Source: Lutimonas halocynthiae (GTDB taxonomy: Bacteria > Bacteroidota > Bacteroidia > Flavobacteriales > Flavobacteriaceae). From it: a stretch of DNA of 64,000 bases. Location: positions 1 to 64,000 of the forward strand of contig NZ_JAUFQO010000002.1 of assembly GCF_030409835.1 (NCBI RefSeq), given 5' to 3'. Positions 9,703 to 16,790 of the stretch are shown here, in pieces. The translations under genes and the position numbers were made by a program. The first letter of the stretch is position 1, and the number at the start of each line of letters is the position of its first letter. The notes beneath the pieces are model-generated. The model worked only from the letters and a program-made list of their open reading frames with translations. It searched no databases and was not told where the DNA came from.

Positions 9703-9773
9703 GGCGTTGTGGCCGAGAGGATAGGCATTACTCCGCAAGAGTATTTACAGTGGTTCGAATCCATTTTACGCCT
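9703..9773 (+). tRNA. divergent or degenerate tRNA-Cys (GCA)
   Basis: The 71 bases fold as a cloverleaf: acceptor GGCGTTG/TTACGCC, D-arm GCC/GGC, anticodon stem TTACT/AGTAT, a 4-base variable loop, T-stem AGTGG/CCATT with loop TTCGAAT, and discriminator U as in tRNA-Cys. Faults are a U-U mismatch and a terminal G-U in the acceptor stem, a U-U at the top of the anticodon stem, and loop CCGCAAG, which puts C rather than the near-universal U at position 33 before GCA. No CCA is encoded in place. A promoter and a terminator flank it, so it may still be transcribed. It could be a tRNA pseudogene. Confidence 0.65.
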
Positions 9774-9781
9774 CATTTCAT

Positions 9782-9817
9782 AAAAAAATCAGAAAACAAA
9801 TTTCTGATTTTTTTTTT
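9782..9817 (+). terminator. intrinsic terminator of the tRNA-Cys-like gene
   Basis: Arms 9782-9795 and 9801-9814 are a perfect 14-bp inverted repeat around a 5-base loop, and the 3' side runs into a T-tract reaching 9817. It begins 8 bases after the tRNA. Confidence 0.8.
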
Positions 9818-9827
9818 AATATAAACT

Positions 9828-9925
9828 TACCAGATACCTTTAGCTTTTCTCACATTAATTCAGCGTTATCTTTAAATATCAAATATTGTACTTTCTTTCA
9901 TTTTACGATATCTGAATAGGATGTT
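9828..9925 (-). pseudogene. decayed 3' end of a second DUF2797 gene
   Basis: On the plus strand, 9849-9921 aligns with 11752-11825 inside the intact DUF2797 gene; by eye about three quarters of the positions match with few gaps. Read on the minus strand it gives KVQYLIFKDNAELM, then a stop, then EKLKVSGKFI, against GQYLIFEDSTVFNVRNWEGY in the intact protein. The frame is broken and upstream similarity fades after about 100 bases. This is a relic of a duplication, with the intact copy 1.8 kb away in the same orientation. The following 9926-10156 shows no gene. Confidence 0.7.
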
Positions 9926-10156
9926 TTTTATATCCCTTTACTCTCTTTTATTCTAAATATAGTTCTAAAATTAGGGCAAAGATTAAATTAAAAAAAACAA
10001 ATTTAAATTTGGAAGAGAAGACTTACTTATATACTTTTGGAACACAGGCGCTATTGTTAGGTCTAATATTAAAAGCTTAATTTGTCAAGATCAAACATTT
10101 TCACTTATCTGTACGAATAGCAATATTAAACATGCTTAGTAAATACTAAATAGCAA

Positions 10157-11545
10157 ATGACAAAAAAAAAAGAAATTCTTATTATAGGTGCAGGACCAAG
10201 TGGCTTATCTGCAGCCTTGGAATTAGCCAAAACAGGTCATAAGATTATACTTATAGAAAAAGCAAAATGTCCAGGAGGTTTAATGCGAAATATTAACCAT
10301 GGTGATTTTAATGTCGATCTTGGTCGCAAAGAATTATATACTAGGATCCAAAAAGTAAATGATTTTTGGGAGGAATTGCTTCATGATGATTATATAAAAT
10401 ATGAGCATAGAGTAGGAATTTTATATAAAAATAAAATTCTTGAATCATCTATTCTTTATAAGGGCCGTTTAAAAGGGCTTTCTCTTATTCAGTTTCTTAA
10501 ATGCCTTATCAGTTTCGTAAAAGAGAAAATATCAAATAGAAAAGTTTCTAATTATCGAGATTTTGCCTATAAAAATTCGGGTGTTCTATTCACAGAGATA
10601 TTTACCAAAGGATTTCATGAAAAATTTGTTGGTAGACTCTGGAAGGATTTACCTATTCCCGATAAAACAGCTAGGGAGATTGATAATCGTTCCACTGTTT
10701 CTTTGTTTCAATATTTTTTTTTAAAAAAATTTGAAACAAAAGCATCTCGGATCGAATGGAGGCATCCCAAATATGGAGCGGGCCAAATAACGAATCTAAT
10801 TATTGAAAAATTAAATAACTTAAATGTAAATGTTCATTATGAATCAAATTTAAGTGGTGTAAAAATTATTGACAATAGTATCTCTTTGGTTACAATTGAA
10901 TTAAAAGGTGTAAAAAAAGAATTGAAGCCAGACTATGTAATAAGCAGCATACCTCCGGAGTTTTCTGGAAATATTTTTTTGAATTTAGATTATGCAAAAA
11001 CCCAGGTAAAGACAAGCATGAATAGAGGTGCTATTTTAGTTTACTTATTTCTAGATGAGTCGTCTAAATTTAATCATTGTTGGGTTAATGTTTCTGATCA
11101 AAATAGCAAAATTGGAAGGATTGTTAACTATTCTAATTTTGGTGGAGGAATGGTGCCTAAGTTTAAAACCTGTCTTTGTTTAGAGTATTTTCTGTTTAAT
11201 AAGGACCCTCTTTTTGATTTGCCAAAGCAAGAGCTTCTTGAAATGGCATTGACCGAGCTAACAAAGGCTCACTTAATAAATCGGGAAAATCTTCAATATC
11301 ATATGATATTTAAACTTCCAAATACTAATCCTGCCGTTGATTGGAAGGATTACTTAAATGAACCTCATAAGGTGGAATTATACAAAAAACTTAAGGAAAT
11401 TAAAAACCTTTACAATGTAAATAGAGCAGGAACAGATCGAGCTACTCACGCTGGTTTAGAAGCGGCAGCCGCGATTAAATTTGGTTCTAAAGAACTTTTT
11501 GAGAAGTATACTGATCCTCGACAGAAAGAACCTTGGAATCATTAG
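10157..11545 (+). CDS. FAD-dependent oxidoreductase, amine oxidase / protoporphyrinogen oxidase-like
   Basis: 462 residues. An N-terminal dinucleotide fold is clear: ILIIGAGPSGLSAALELA with the FAD-binding G-x-G-x-x-G, then an acidic strand end (LIEK) and PGGLMRN. The C-terminal NRAGTDRATHAGLEAAAAIK is the second FAD contact typical of the amine-oxidase/PPOX/UDP-galactopyranose mutase group. Paralogs of this kind occur in polysaccharide loci and are often loosely annotated as protoporphyrinogen oxidase; a sugar-modifying role is likely from position. It stands alone between the DUF2797 relic and the intact DUF2797 gene, convergent with the latter. Confidence 0.75.
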   Translation: MTKKKEILIIGAGPSGLSAALELAKTGHKIILIEKAKCPGGLMRNINHGDFNVDLGRKELYTRIQKVNDFWEELLHDDYIKYEHRVGILYKNKILESSILYKGRLKGLSLIQFLKCLISFVKEKISNRKVSNYRDFAYKNSGVLFTEIFTKGFHEKFVGRLWKDLPIPDKTAREIDNRSTVSLFQYFFLKKFETKASRIEWRHPKYGAGQITNLIIEKLNNLNVNVHYESNLSGVKIIDNSISLVTIELKGVKKELKPDYVISSIPPEFSGNIFLNLDYAKTQVKTSMNRGAILVYLFLDESSKFNHCWVNVSDQNSKIGRIVNYSNFGGGMVPKFKTCLCLEYFLFNKDPLFDLPKQELLEMALTELTKAHLINRENLQYHMIFKLPNTNPAVDWKDYLNEPHKVELYKKLKEIKNLYNVNRAGTDRATHAGLEAAAAIKFGSKELFEKYTDPRQKEPWNH

Positions 11546-11708
11546 CTTTTTAATGTTTTCAAATTTCATCAATTATAATATTGACCCAAATATATATAGG
11601 CTTAAATAGTCTATCCCATTTTATTATTCAAATATTACTAGAATTGAAGAAATGAGTAACAGGGTTTATTGATTGTGGGATAGATGGAATTATGTTCAGT
11701 TTTCTAGA

Positions 11709-12506
11709 TTAACAAGATACCCCAATCTCCACAACATACCCCTCCCAATTCCTCACATTAAAAACAGTGCTATCTTCAAAGATCAAATACTGTCCTTTTA
11801 CACCTTTTAAAACTCCTGAATAGGAAGGTGTTTTATCAAGATTCAGGCTTTTTACTTTTACCGGAAATTGTTCCACAGGAAAGGAGATAGGTGTTTCTTT
11901 ATTATTTTCAATCAAATAGGGCTTTGCTTCTTCAGGGACATATTGAAATAATTTATCTCTTTCTTCAGCCAGATCAACATCTTCAATATTATTGGTGAGC
12001 ATTTTACGCCAGTTGGTTTTATCCGCCACATAGTCTTTGAGTGCGACTTCAGTAATTCCTGCTAAATAACGATTAGGTACTTCAACAATTTCAATAGCTT
12101 CATGAGCCCCTTGATCGATCCAACGTGTTGGGATTTGCGCTTTTCTCGTCACACCCACTTTTACATTAGAACTATTGGCCAAATAAACAACATGAGGTTG
12201 CAATTGCGCCTTCTTTTCAAACTCCAGGTCTCTATCCTCTATATCCAAATGTGCCTTGCTTAATTCGGGCCTCATGATCCAATCCCCGGCATTGGGTGTT
12301 TTGTAAAAATCTTCATAGCAATAGCCTTGCCTAAAGATCTTCTTATTCTCTCCACAAGCCAAACACTGATATTTTACAAAATCTATTGAAATGGTTTTGT
12401 TGATCAGTTGATTCATGTTTATATAATCATCACCCATATCGAGATAGTAATTTACTGGAGATGTGAATTCAGTTTGCATTTTTTTTAAGACACCGGAATA
12501 TTTCAT
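11709..12506 (-). CDS. DUF2797 family protein
   Basis: 265 residues, matching the DUF2797 layout: N-terminal beta-rich part, a Cys cluster around YQCLACGEN and GYCYEDF (residues ~47-70) that may hold a metal, and a core VVYLANSSNVKVGVTRKAQIPTRWIDQGA that resembles a GIY-YIG-like fold (VKVGVT and R-W). Function is not established. The gene probably marks the return to core chromosome next to the glycan locus. A decayed copy of its 3' end lies at 9828-9925. Confidence 0.85.
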   Translation of the reverse strand: MKYSGVLKKMQTEFTSPVNYYLDMGDDYINMNQLINKTISIDFVKYQCLACGENKKIFRQGYCYEDFYKTPNAGDWIMRPELSKAHLDIEDRDLEFEKKAQLQPHVVYLANSSNVKVGVTRKAQIPTRWIDQGAHEAIEIVEVPNRYLAGITEVALKDYVADKTNWRKMLTNNIEDVDLAEERDKLFQYVPEEAKPYLIENNKETPISFPVEQFPVKVKSLNLDKTPSYSGVLKGVKGQYLIFEDSTVFNVRNWEGYVVEIGVSC

Positions 12507-12576
12507 AGTTTGATATTTTACTAAAATTCTTCATAAAGTAAAACCAAATTTATGAATTTAAGTATAGTTATGTGTT

Positions 12577-12611
12577 ATTGATTGGAGATTGAAGATTTTT
12601 GATTTGGGATT
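12577..12611 (-). repeat. left inverted copy of the ATTGGAGATTGAAGATT repeat
   Basis: The segment contains ATTGGAGATTGAAGATTT followed by TTGAT. About 27 of 30 bases match the reverse complement of 13066-13095. It lies 60 bases before the four-helix-bundle gene, forming the left flank. A related copy occurs at 20515-20557. Confidence 0.7.
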
Positions 12612-12673
12612 TTAGAAGTTTTATAAAGATGTTGACATAAAATTCATGGAGGAACAAAGTACTAAACATCTAC

Positions 12674-13027
12674 ATGAATAGAAATGATTTAGAGACAAGG
12701 CTGATCGAGTTTTCAGTTGTAATAATTAAATTATCTCGGAAAATGCGGAAATCATATGCAGCCAGAAATTTATCTTCTCAACTCATACGATCAGGAACAT
12801 CTGTTTCACTTAATTATGGTGAAGCCCAAAGTGGAGAATCCAGAAAAGATTTTATTCACAAATTAAAAATTATTTTAAAGGAACTTCGAGAATCATATAT
12901 CTGTCTAAGAATTATTCAAAAAACACAATTATGTTCTGATGTAAAAGAATTGGAGATCATCAAAACTGAAAACAATGAGCTAATATCCATTTTCGTTAAA
13001 AGCATAACTACAGCTTCTAAAAATTAG
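12674..13027 (+). CDS. four helix bundle protein, S23/IVP family
   Basis: 117 residues, the usual length of the family originally found in 23S rRNA intervening sequences. Conserved marks: SRKMRKSYAARNLSSQLIRSGTSVSLNYGEAQ (written in part; residues 21-52) with the S/G-x-S-V-x-x-N-Y-x-E-A core, then KIILKELRESYICLRI. Members form homopentamers of helical bundles and are related to Avd of diversity-generating retroelements; most stand-alone ones have no known job. The gene is a single transcription unit inside an inverted repeat and sits against the direction of its neighbours, which suggests insertion as a unit. Confidence 0.9.
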   Translation: MNRNDLETRLIEFSVVIIKLSRKMRKSYAARNLSSQLIRSGTSVSLNYGEAQSGESRKDFIHKLKIILKELRESYICLRIIQKTQLCSDVKELEIIKTENNELISIFVKSITTASKN

Positions 13028-13063
13028 TCGATAATCAAATAAGGAGTAATTTTCCAACAATCT

Positions 13064-13105
13064 TGATCTCCAATCAAAAATCTTCAATCTCCAATCTTCA
13101 ATCCA
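13064..13105 (+). repeat. right inverted copy of the ATTGGAGATTGAAGATT repeat
   Basis: TCTCCAATC and TCTTCAATC alternate here; the reverse complement of 13066-13095 matches 12581-12610. Together the two copies bracket the four-helix-bundle gene, 37 bases after its stop on this side. Confidence 0.7.
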
Positions 13106-13111
13106 AAGTTT

Positions 13112-13423
13112 CTATTTATTGAATTTACCCAGTTTTCGAGAAATATAATAGCTCATGGATCCAAGTATACCGCCTAAACTAGTAAAAATTAAATCTAGTT
13201 TATCACGATCTCCTCGAAGGTAGGGGTCAATTAATTCTTTTGCTAGCCCAATAAAGGAAGAGGTTACTATCCCAAAGAATAAAGCGACCCAAATAATATG
13301 GGTCTTTTTAAAAACGAAATACGAAACGATGGCTCCAATTAGTATTCCACCTATAAAATGTTCGACATAGCCATTACGAGTAACTTGCAAAAAAGATTCA
13401 ATTTTTCGAATTAGATCAATCAT
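13112..13423 (-). CDS. small membrane protein, VanZ-like
   Basis: 103 residues with three hydrophobic segments (about 20-38, 44-62, 78-95). The order H-F-x-G-G-I-L-x-G, a polar K-E-x-x-D stretch (GLAKELIDP) and D-x-x-x-T-x-x-G-G-x-x-G resembles VanZ-like proteins. Last gene of a minus-strand run after purK (18 bases between them). Function unknown. Confidence 0.7.
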   Translation of the reverse strand: MIDLIRKIESFLQVTRNGYVEHFIGGILIGAIVSYFVFKKTHIIWVALFFGIVTSSFIGLAKELIDPYLRGDRDKLDLIFTSLGGILGSMSYYISRKLGKFNK

Positions 13424-13441
13424 AAAATAATTAAAAATATT

Positions 13442-14590
13442 TTAGGAGGGTTTCGCCACAACCCGAATCGTCTCCTTCACCTTCTCCGCAATCTTCCTCG
13501 CTTCATCAAGGTCTTCATTAACAATAGTAACATGCCCCATTTTCCTAAACGGTCGGGTTTCTTTCTTGCCATAAATGTGTGGTGTCACCCCATCAATGCC
13601 TAGAATTTCTTCCATGTTTTCATAGACAACCGGGCCTGAATGGCCTTCTTCACCTACCAGGTTTACCATGATGCCGGCAACTTTGTTGTCTGTATTTCCT
13701 AAAGGAAGGTTTAAAATTGAACGTAAATGTTGTTCAAACTGACTCGTATAAGAAGCTTCGATGCTATAATGACCGCTATTATGGGTTCTTGGTGCTACTT
13801 CATTGACTAGAATTTGATCATCCTCTGTCTGAAACATTTCAACTGCTAATAAGCCAACAATGCCCAACTTATCTGCTACGTTTAAAGCGATTTCTCTTGC
13901 TTTTTCAGCCACATGTTTTTCTATTCTTGCAGGGCAAAGTACGTATTCCACTTGATTTGCAGTAGGATGAAATTCCATTTCTACAACAGGATAGGTTTTG
14001 ATGTCGCCTTTTTCATTTCGAGCCACGATGACAGCCAATTCATTTTTGAATGGGATCAATTTCTCGGTGATGCAATCTACTTCAGGGAGTCCTTTTAGAT
14101 CGCTAACAGATCTGATTACTTTTACTCCAGTGCCATCATAACCGAATTGGGCCGATTTCCAAACAAAAGGAAAATCGGTATTCGTATCCATTTCACTAAT
14201 GGCATTAAATCGATGATAAGGTGCGGTAGGAATATGATGTGCCTGGAAAAAATCTTTTTGTCTTCCTTTATGTTGTATAATCTCTAAAACAGCTGGTTGA
14301 GGATAAATAGCAAGGCCTTCTTTTTCGAGTTGTTTCAGAGCCTCGATGTTTACATGTTCGATTTCGATTGTTAAAAGGTCCACTTTTTTACCAAAATCAT
14401 AGACGGTTTGATAATCCATTAAGCTGCCCTGGTAAAATTCATTGCAAATCTGTGAACATGGCGCATTTATGTCACCATCAAGAATGGCTGTGTAGACATC
14501 ATATTTTTGTGTTTCTGTCAATAACATGCGTCCTAATTGTCCACCACCAAGTACGCCGAGTTTGAAATTAGAGGAAAAGTAATTTTTCAC
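13442..14590 (-). CDS. purK: 5-(carboxyamino)imidazole ribonucleotide synthase
   Basis: 382 residues, normal for PurK. It carries the N-terminal GVLGGGQLGRMLLTE, the ATP-grasp domain with FPFVWKSAQFGYDGTGV and the catalytic LVNEVAPRTHNSGHYSIEA block. The enzyme makes N5-CAIR from AIR, bicarbonate and ATP in purine synthesis. The start codon is GTG; the N-terminal motif leaves little room for another. The gene follows the Rieske-like lipoprotein gene by 15 bases and precedes the VanZ-like gene. Confidence 0.97.
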   Translation of the reverse strand: MKNYFSSNFKLGVLGGGQLGRMLLTETQKYDVYTAILDGDINAPCSQICNEFYQGSLMDYQTVYDFGKKVDLLTIEIEHVNIEALKQLEKEGLAIYPQPAVLEIIQHKGRQKDFFQAHHIPTAPYHRFNAISEMDTNTDFPFVWKSAQFGYDGTGVKVIRSVSDLKGLPEVDCITEKLIPFKNELAVIVARNEKGDIKTYPVVEMEFHPTANQVEYVLCPARIEKHVAEKAREIALNVADKLGIVGLLAVEMFQTEDDQILVNEVAPRTHNSGHYSIEASYTSQFEQHLRSILNLPLGNTDNKVAGIMVNLVGEEGHSGPVVYENMEEILGIDGVTPHIYGKKETRPFRKMGHVTIVNEDLDEARKIAEKVKETIRVVAKPS

Positions 14591-14605
14591 TGTAAAGAGT
14601 AGGTA

Positions 14606-15031
14606 TTAAAAGTTGGTTATTTGTAGGGTATTTGGTCCGGTATTGAGCACCCTGTATTGCCTTGCAGCATAATTCACACCATCTGTCAAAGGAGCTCCAT
14701 TAAGGATGTTAAATACACTACCATCACAAGGGCATTCCATGGTTAAGCCATTTTTGACTGACATTCTTGAGCAAGGCTGTGGGCTAAGATGCGGAGCGCT
14801 TCTTTCAAAAGCTATAAAAGTATCAATCCCATAATGATAAATGATGATACCGCTTATTCCGTCAGAGGTATAGGCCCATCCTCCAACTACCTGAAGATCA
14901 ATAAATTCAGGATTATTTAAAAATACGGTTTTATTCACCTGAACCTCTGGTAAAAGATCTCTAAATTCATCTCCATCGTCATTACAAGCAAGCAAGGTGA
15001 ATAATATTAAAAGTGTCAAAAGTTTTTTCAC
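14606..15031 (-). CDS. lipoprotein with a degenerate Rieske-like domain
   Basis: About 141 residues when started at GTG 15031 (VKKLLTLLILFTLLAC), which gives a proper signal peptide and lipobox. The frame continues upstream to 15157, but that region holds the greA promoter. The C-terminal half resembles a Rieske fold: box 1 reads APHLSPQPC where C-T-H-L-G-C is expected, and box 2 reads CPCDGSVFN where C-P-C-H-G-S is expected. So one Cys and one His ligand are replaced (Ala, Asp) while the second cysteines that form the Rieske disulfide remain. A 2Fe-2S cluster is unlikely. Upstream of purK, probably co-transcribed. Confidence 0.75.
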   Translation of the reverse strand: MKKLLTLLILFTLLACNDDGDEFRDLLPEVQVNKTVFLNNPEFIDLQVVGGWAYTSDGISGIIIYHYGIDTFIAFERSAPHLSPQPCSRMSVKNGLTMECPCDGSVFNILNGAPLTDGVNYAARQYRVLNTGPNTLQITNF

Positions 15032-15127
15032 TGTCAAAAATTTTTCGCAAGGTACAAATAAATTACGTTTGGGTATGACGACTTTCAATGTCATTATCGC
15101 ATGTTTTTGGCTATTTTTTCGTACCTT

Positions 15128-15160
15128 TTTGTCGAAATAAAATAGAAATTGGTACATTTG
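15128..15160 (+). promoter_or_regulatory. promoter of greA
   Basis: TTTG (15128-15131), 21-base spacer, TACATTTG (15153-15160): a full match to the Bacteroidota TTTG / TAnnTTTG pattern. It predicts a leader of about 90 bases before the greA ATG, and it argues against an upstream start for the divergent lipoprotein. Confidence 0.65.
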
Positions 15161-15256
15161 TACTTAGATCTCATACCAAGCACTTTGGTTGTGGGATTTT
15201 TTGTCTTTATATGTATTAGTAACAATCCAAGGATTTTAATATAAAAATTGTTGAAA

Positions 15257-15730
15257 ATGAGTGACGTATCCTATTATACTGCCGAAGGTTTGAAGAAGTT
15301 AAGAGATGAATTGGAGCATTTGGAACATACTGAACGTCCAAGAGTGACCCAGGAAATCTCTGATGCCAGAGATAAAGGGGATTTGAGTGAGAATGCTGAA
15401 TATCATGCTGCTAAAGAAGAGCAGTCTATGTTGGAATATAAAATAGCCCAATTGAAAGATACGCTTTCTAAAGCCAGATTGATAGATGAATCTTTACTTG
15501 ATACATCTAAGGTATTGGCCTTGTCAATAGTAAAGATCAAGAATATCGATAATAAGATGGAATTTGAATACACTTTGGTCGCTGATGCCGTGTCTGATCT
15601 GTCTCAAGGAAAATTATCAGTAAGCTCACCTATTGGTAAGGGTTTACTCGGTAAAGAAGTAGGGGATATTACAGAAATTCAGGTGCCCAACGGAATCATG
15701 AAATTTGAGATTCTTAGTATTTCAAGATAA
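15257..15730 (+). CDS. greA: transcription elongation factor GreA
   Basis: 157 residues from ATG 15257; TTG codons just upstream are in frame but MSDVSYYTAEGLKKL is the usual start. The N-terminal coiled coil includes DARDKGDLSENAEYHAAKE with the acidic tip residues (D and E of the GDLSENAEY block) that reach the RNA polymerase active site and stimulate cleavage of backtracked transcripts. The C-terminal FKBP-like domain ends in SSPIGKGLLGKEVGD. Followed 33 bases later by the HIT gene. Confidence 0.97.
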   Translation: MSDVSYYTAEGLKKLRDELEHLEHTERPRVTQEISDARDKGDLSENAEYHAAKEEQSMLEYKIAQLKDTLSKARLIDESLLDTSKVLALSIVKIKNIDNKMEFEYTLVADAVSDLSQGKLSVSSPIGKGLLGKEVGDITEIQVPNGIMKFEILSISR

Positions 15731-15763
15731 GCTTCTTATATTCGTATCATATAAATCAAAAGT

Positions 15764-16159
15764 ATGGCCAGTATATTCACAAAAATAATTCAAGGAGATA
15801 TTCCAAGTTACAAAGTTGCTGAGAATGATCTTTATTTCGCTTTTTTAGACATTAGCCCGAATTCAAAAGGACATACGCTTGTGGTGCCGAAAAAAGAAGA
15901 TAACCGCTTGTTCCATCTGAGCGAAGATGAATATCTTAATCTCATGCGCTTTTCGTATAAAGTGGCCAAAGCTATCGAAAGGGCAGTACCCTGTGAAAGA
16001 GTTGGGATGAGTGTTATCGGACTGGAAGTACCTCATATACATGTGCACTTGATTCCACTTCATACCATGGATGATGCTAATTTTTCTAAGAAAGAGGAAT
16101 TAACTCCGGAGTTGTTTAAGGAGATTGCTAGTGAGATTAGTAGGAATATGGTGTATTAG
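15764..16159 (+). CDS. HIT family nucleotide hydrolase
   Basis: 131 residues. FTKIIQGDIPSYKV and FAFLDISPNSKGHTLVVPKK are typical N-terminal blocks, and HIHVHLIPL is the histidine triad H-x-H-x-H with the nucleophilic central histidine. HIT proteins of the HINT branch cleave AMP-lysine or adenosine phosphoramidates. The gene sits in the core order greA-HIT-histidine kinase that I recall from related flavobacteria. Confidence 0.93.
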   Translation: MASIFTKIIQGDIPSYKVAENDLYFAFLDISPNSKGHTLVVPKKEDNRLFHLSEDEYLNLMRFSYKVAKAIERAVPCERVGMSVIGLEVPHIHVHLIPLHTMDDANFSKKEELTPELFKEIASEISRNMVY

Positions 16160-16763
16160 GTTTATTTTTTTTGAATTAGGATTGTAGTAGACCACCTTTT
16201 ACATAATGATCTTTTCTGTTCATTTTTTTTGCTTCTCCAAAAAAAACGAACCAAAAAAAAGGAGCCTTTTGCGAGGTGTTTTTAAGCTTTTCTGCCGAAC
16301 GCTTAAAACCGTTTAAAAAACGCTAAATTTTTTCCAAGGCTTCAAAAACTTTTAACGCTTTTTTCAAACTACACTGACGCAAAAGATTCGATATAATTAT
16401 CGTTTTTGGATCGAAGATAGTTTTTTTGACCTTTCTGACCTCTTTGAATTCTCGTTTTAGCTTCCGAATTATTTTAGAAGAGAGAAGCAGCAGCCAAAAA
16501 GTGAAACGGCTAAGGCTGCGGAGGAAAAATAATGAGGTAAAGCTACAGAGAAATCGAAGATTCAGCGGAGCTAATTAAAAGTAGTCTTGAAATCGAAGAT
16601 TCATGAATCCTTTGAAAGCAAATAGATTCCTGAGTAATTTTTCGTTCTTTTGTTTCAAGACAAAAGGACAAATAAGATTTATTGAAAAAGAATTATGAAA
16701 ACTACACTGACGCAATAGATTCGATATAATTAATAATAGCTGATTCAAAGAACACTCTTAAAT
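16160..16763. repeat. repeat-rich non-coding block with a 34-bp direct repeat
   Basis: No gene seen in about 600 bases. 16366-16399 and 16699-16732 are direct copies differing at one of 34 positions (core ACTACACTGACGCAA then GATTCGATATAATTA). Between them are short echoes of TCGAAGAT and a small hairpin CTTTTGTTTCAAGACAAAAG. The left part has GCTTCTCC followed by A-runs and GAACC, of the type I recall as dispersed repeats in Bacteroidota. Probably accumulated repeat debris. Confidence 0.6.
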
Positions 16764-16790
16764 CCTGCCTCGCCGGCAGGCGGGTCCAAT
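16764..16790 (-). repeat. 27-bp REP-like palindromic repeat, copy 1
   Basis: GC-rich in an AT-rich context, with core CCTGCCTCGCCGGCAGGCGG. Its reverse complement is identical to 20281-20307 over all 27 bases. The right end touches the stop codon of the histidine kinase gene. Confidence 0.8.

Noticed and set aside
9592-9783. 63-residue frame across the tRNA-Cys-like region
   Set aside because: It overlaps the promoter and whole tRNA cloverleaf; the protein has no recognisable feature.
11610-11684. 9-bp inverted repeat TCTATCCCA/TGGGATAGA
   Set aside because: Arms 57 bases apart with no strong structure between; chance is likely in this AT-rich stretch.
15032-15157. N-terminal extension of the Rieske-like lipoprotein to 15157
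   Set aside because: It would move the signal peptide inside the protein and overlaps the greA promoter; GTG 15031 is better.
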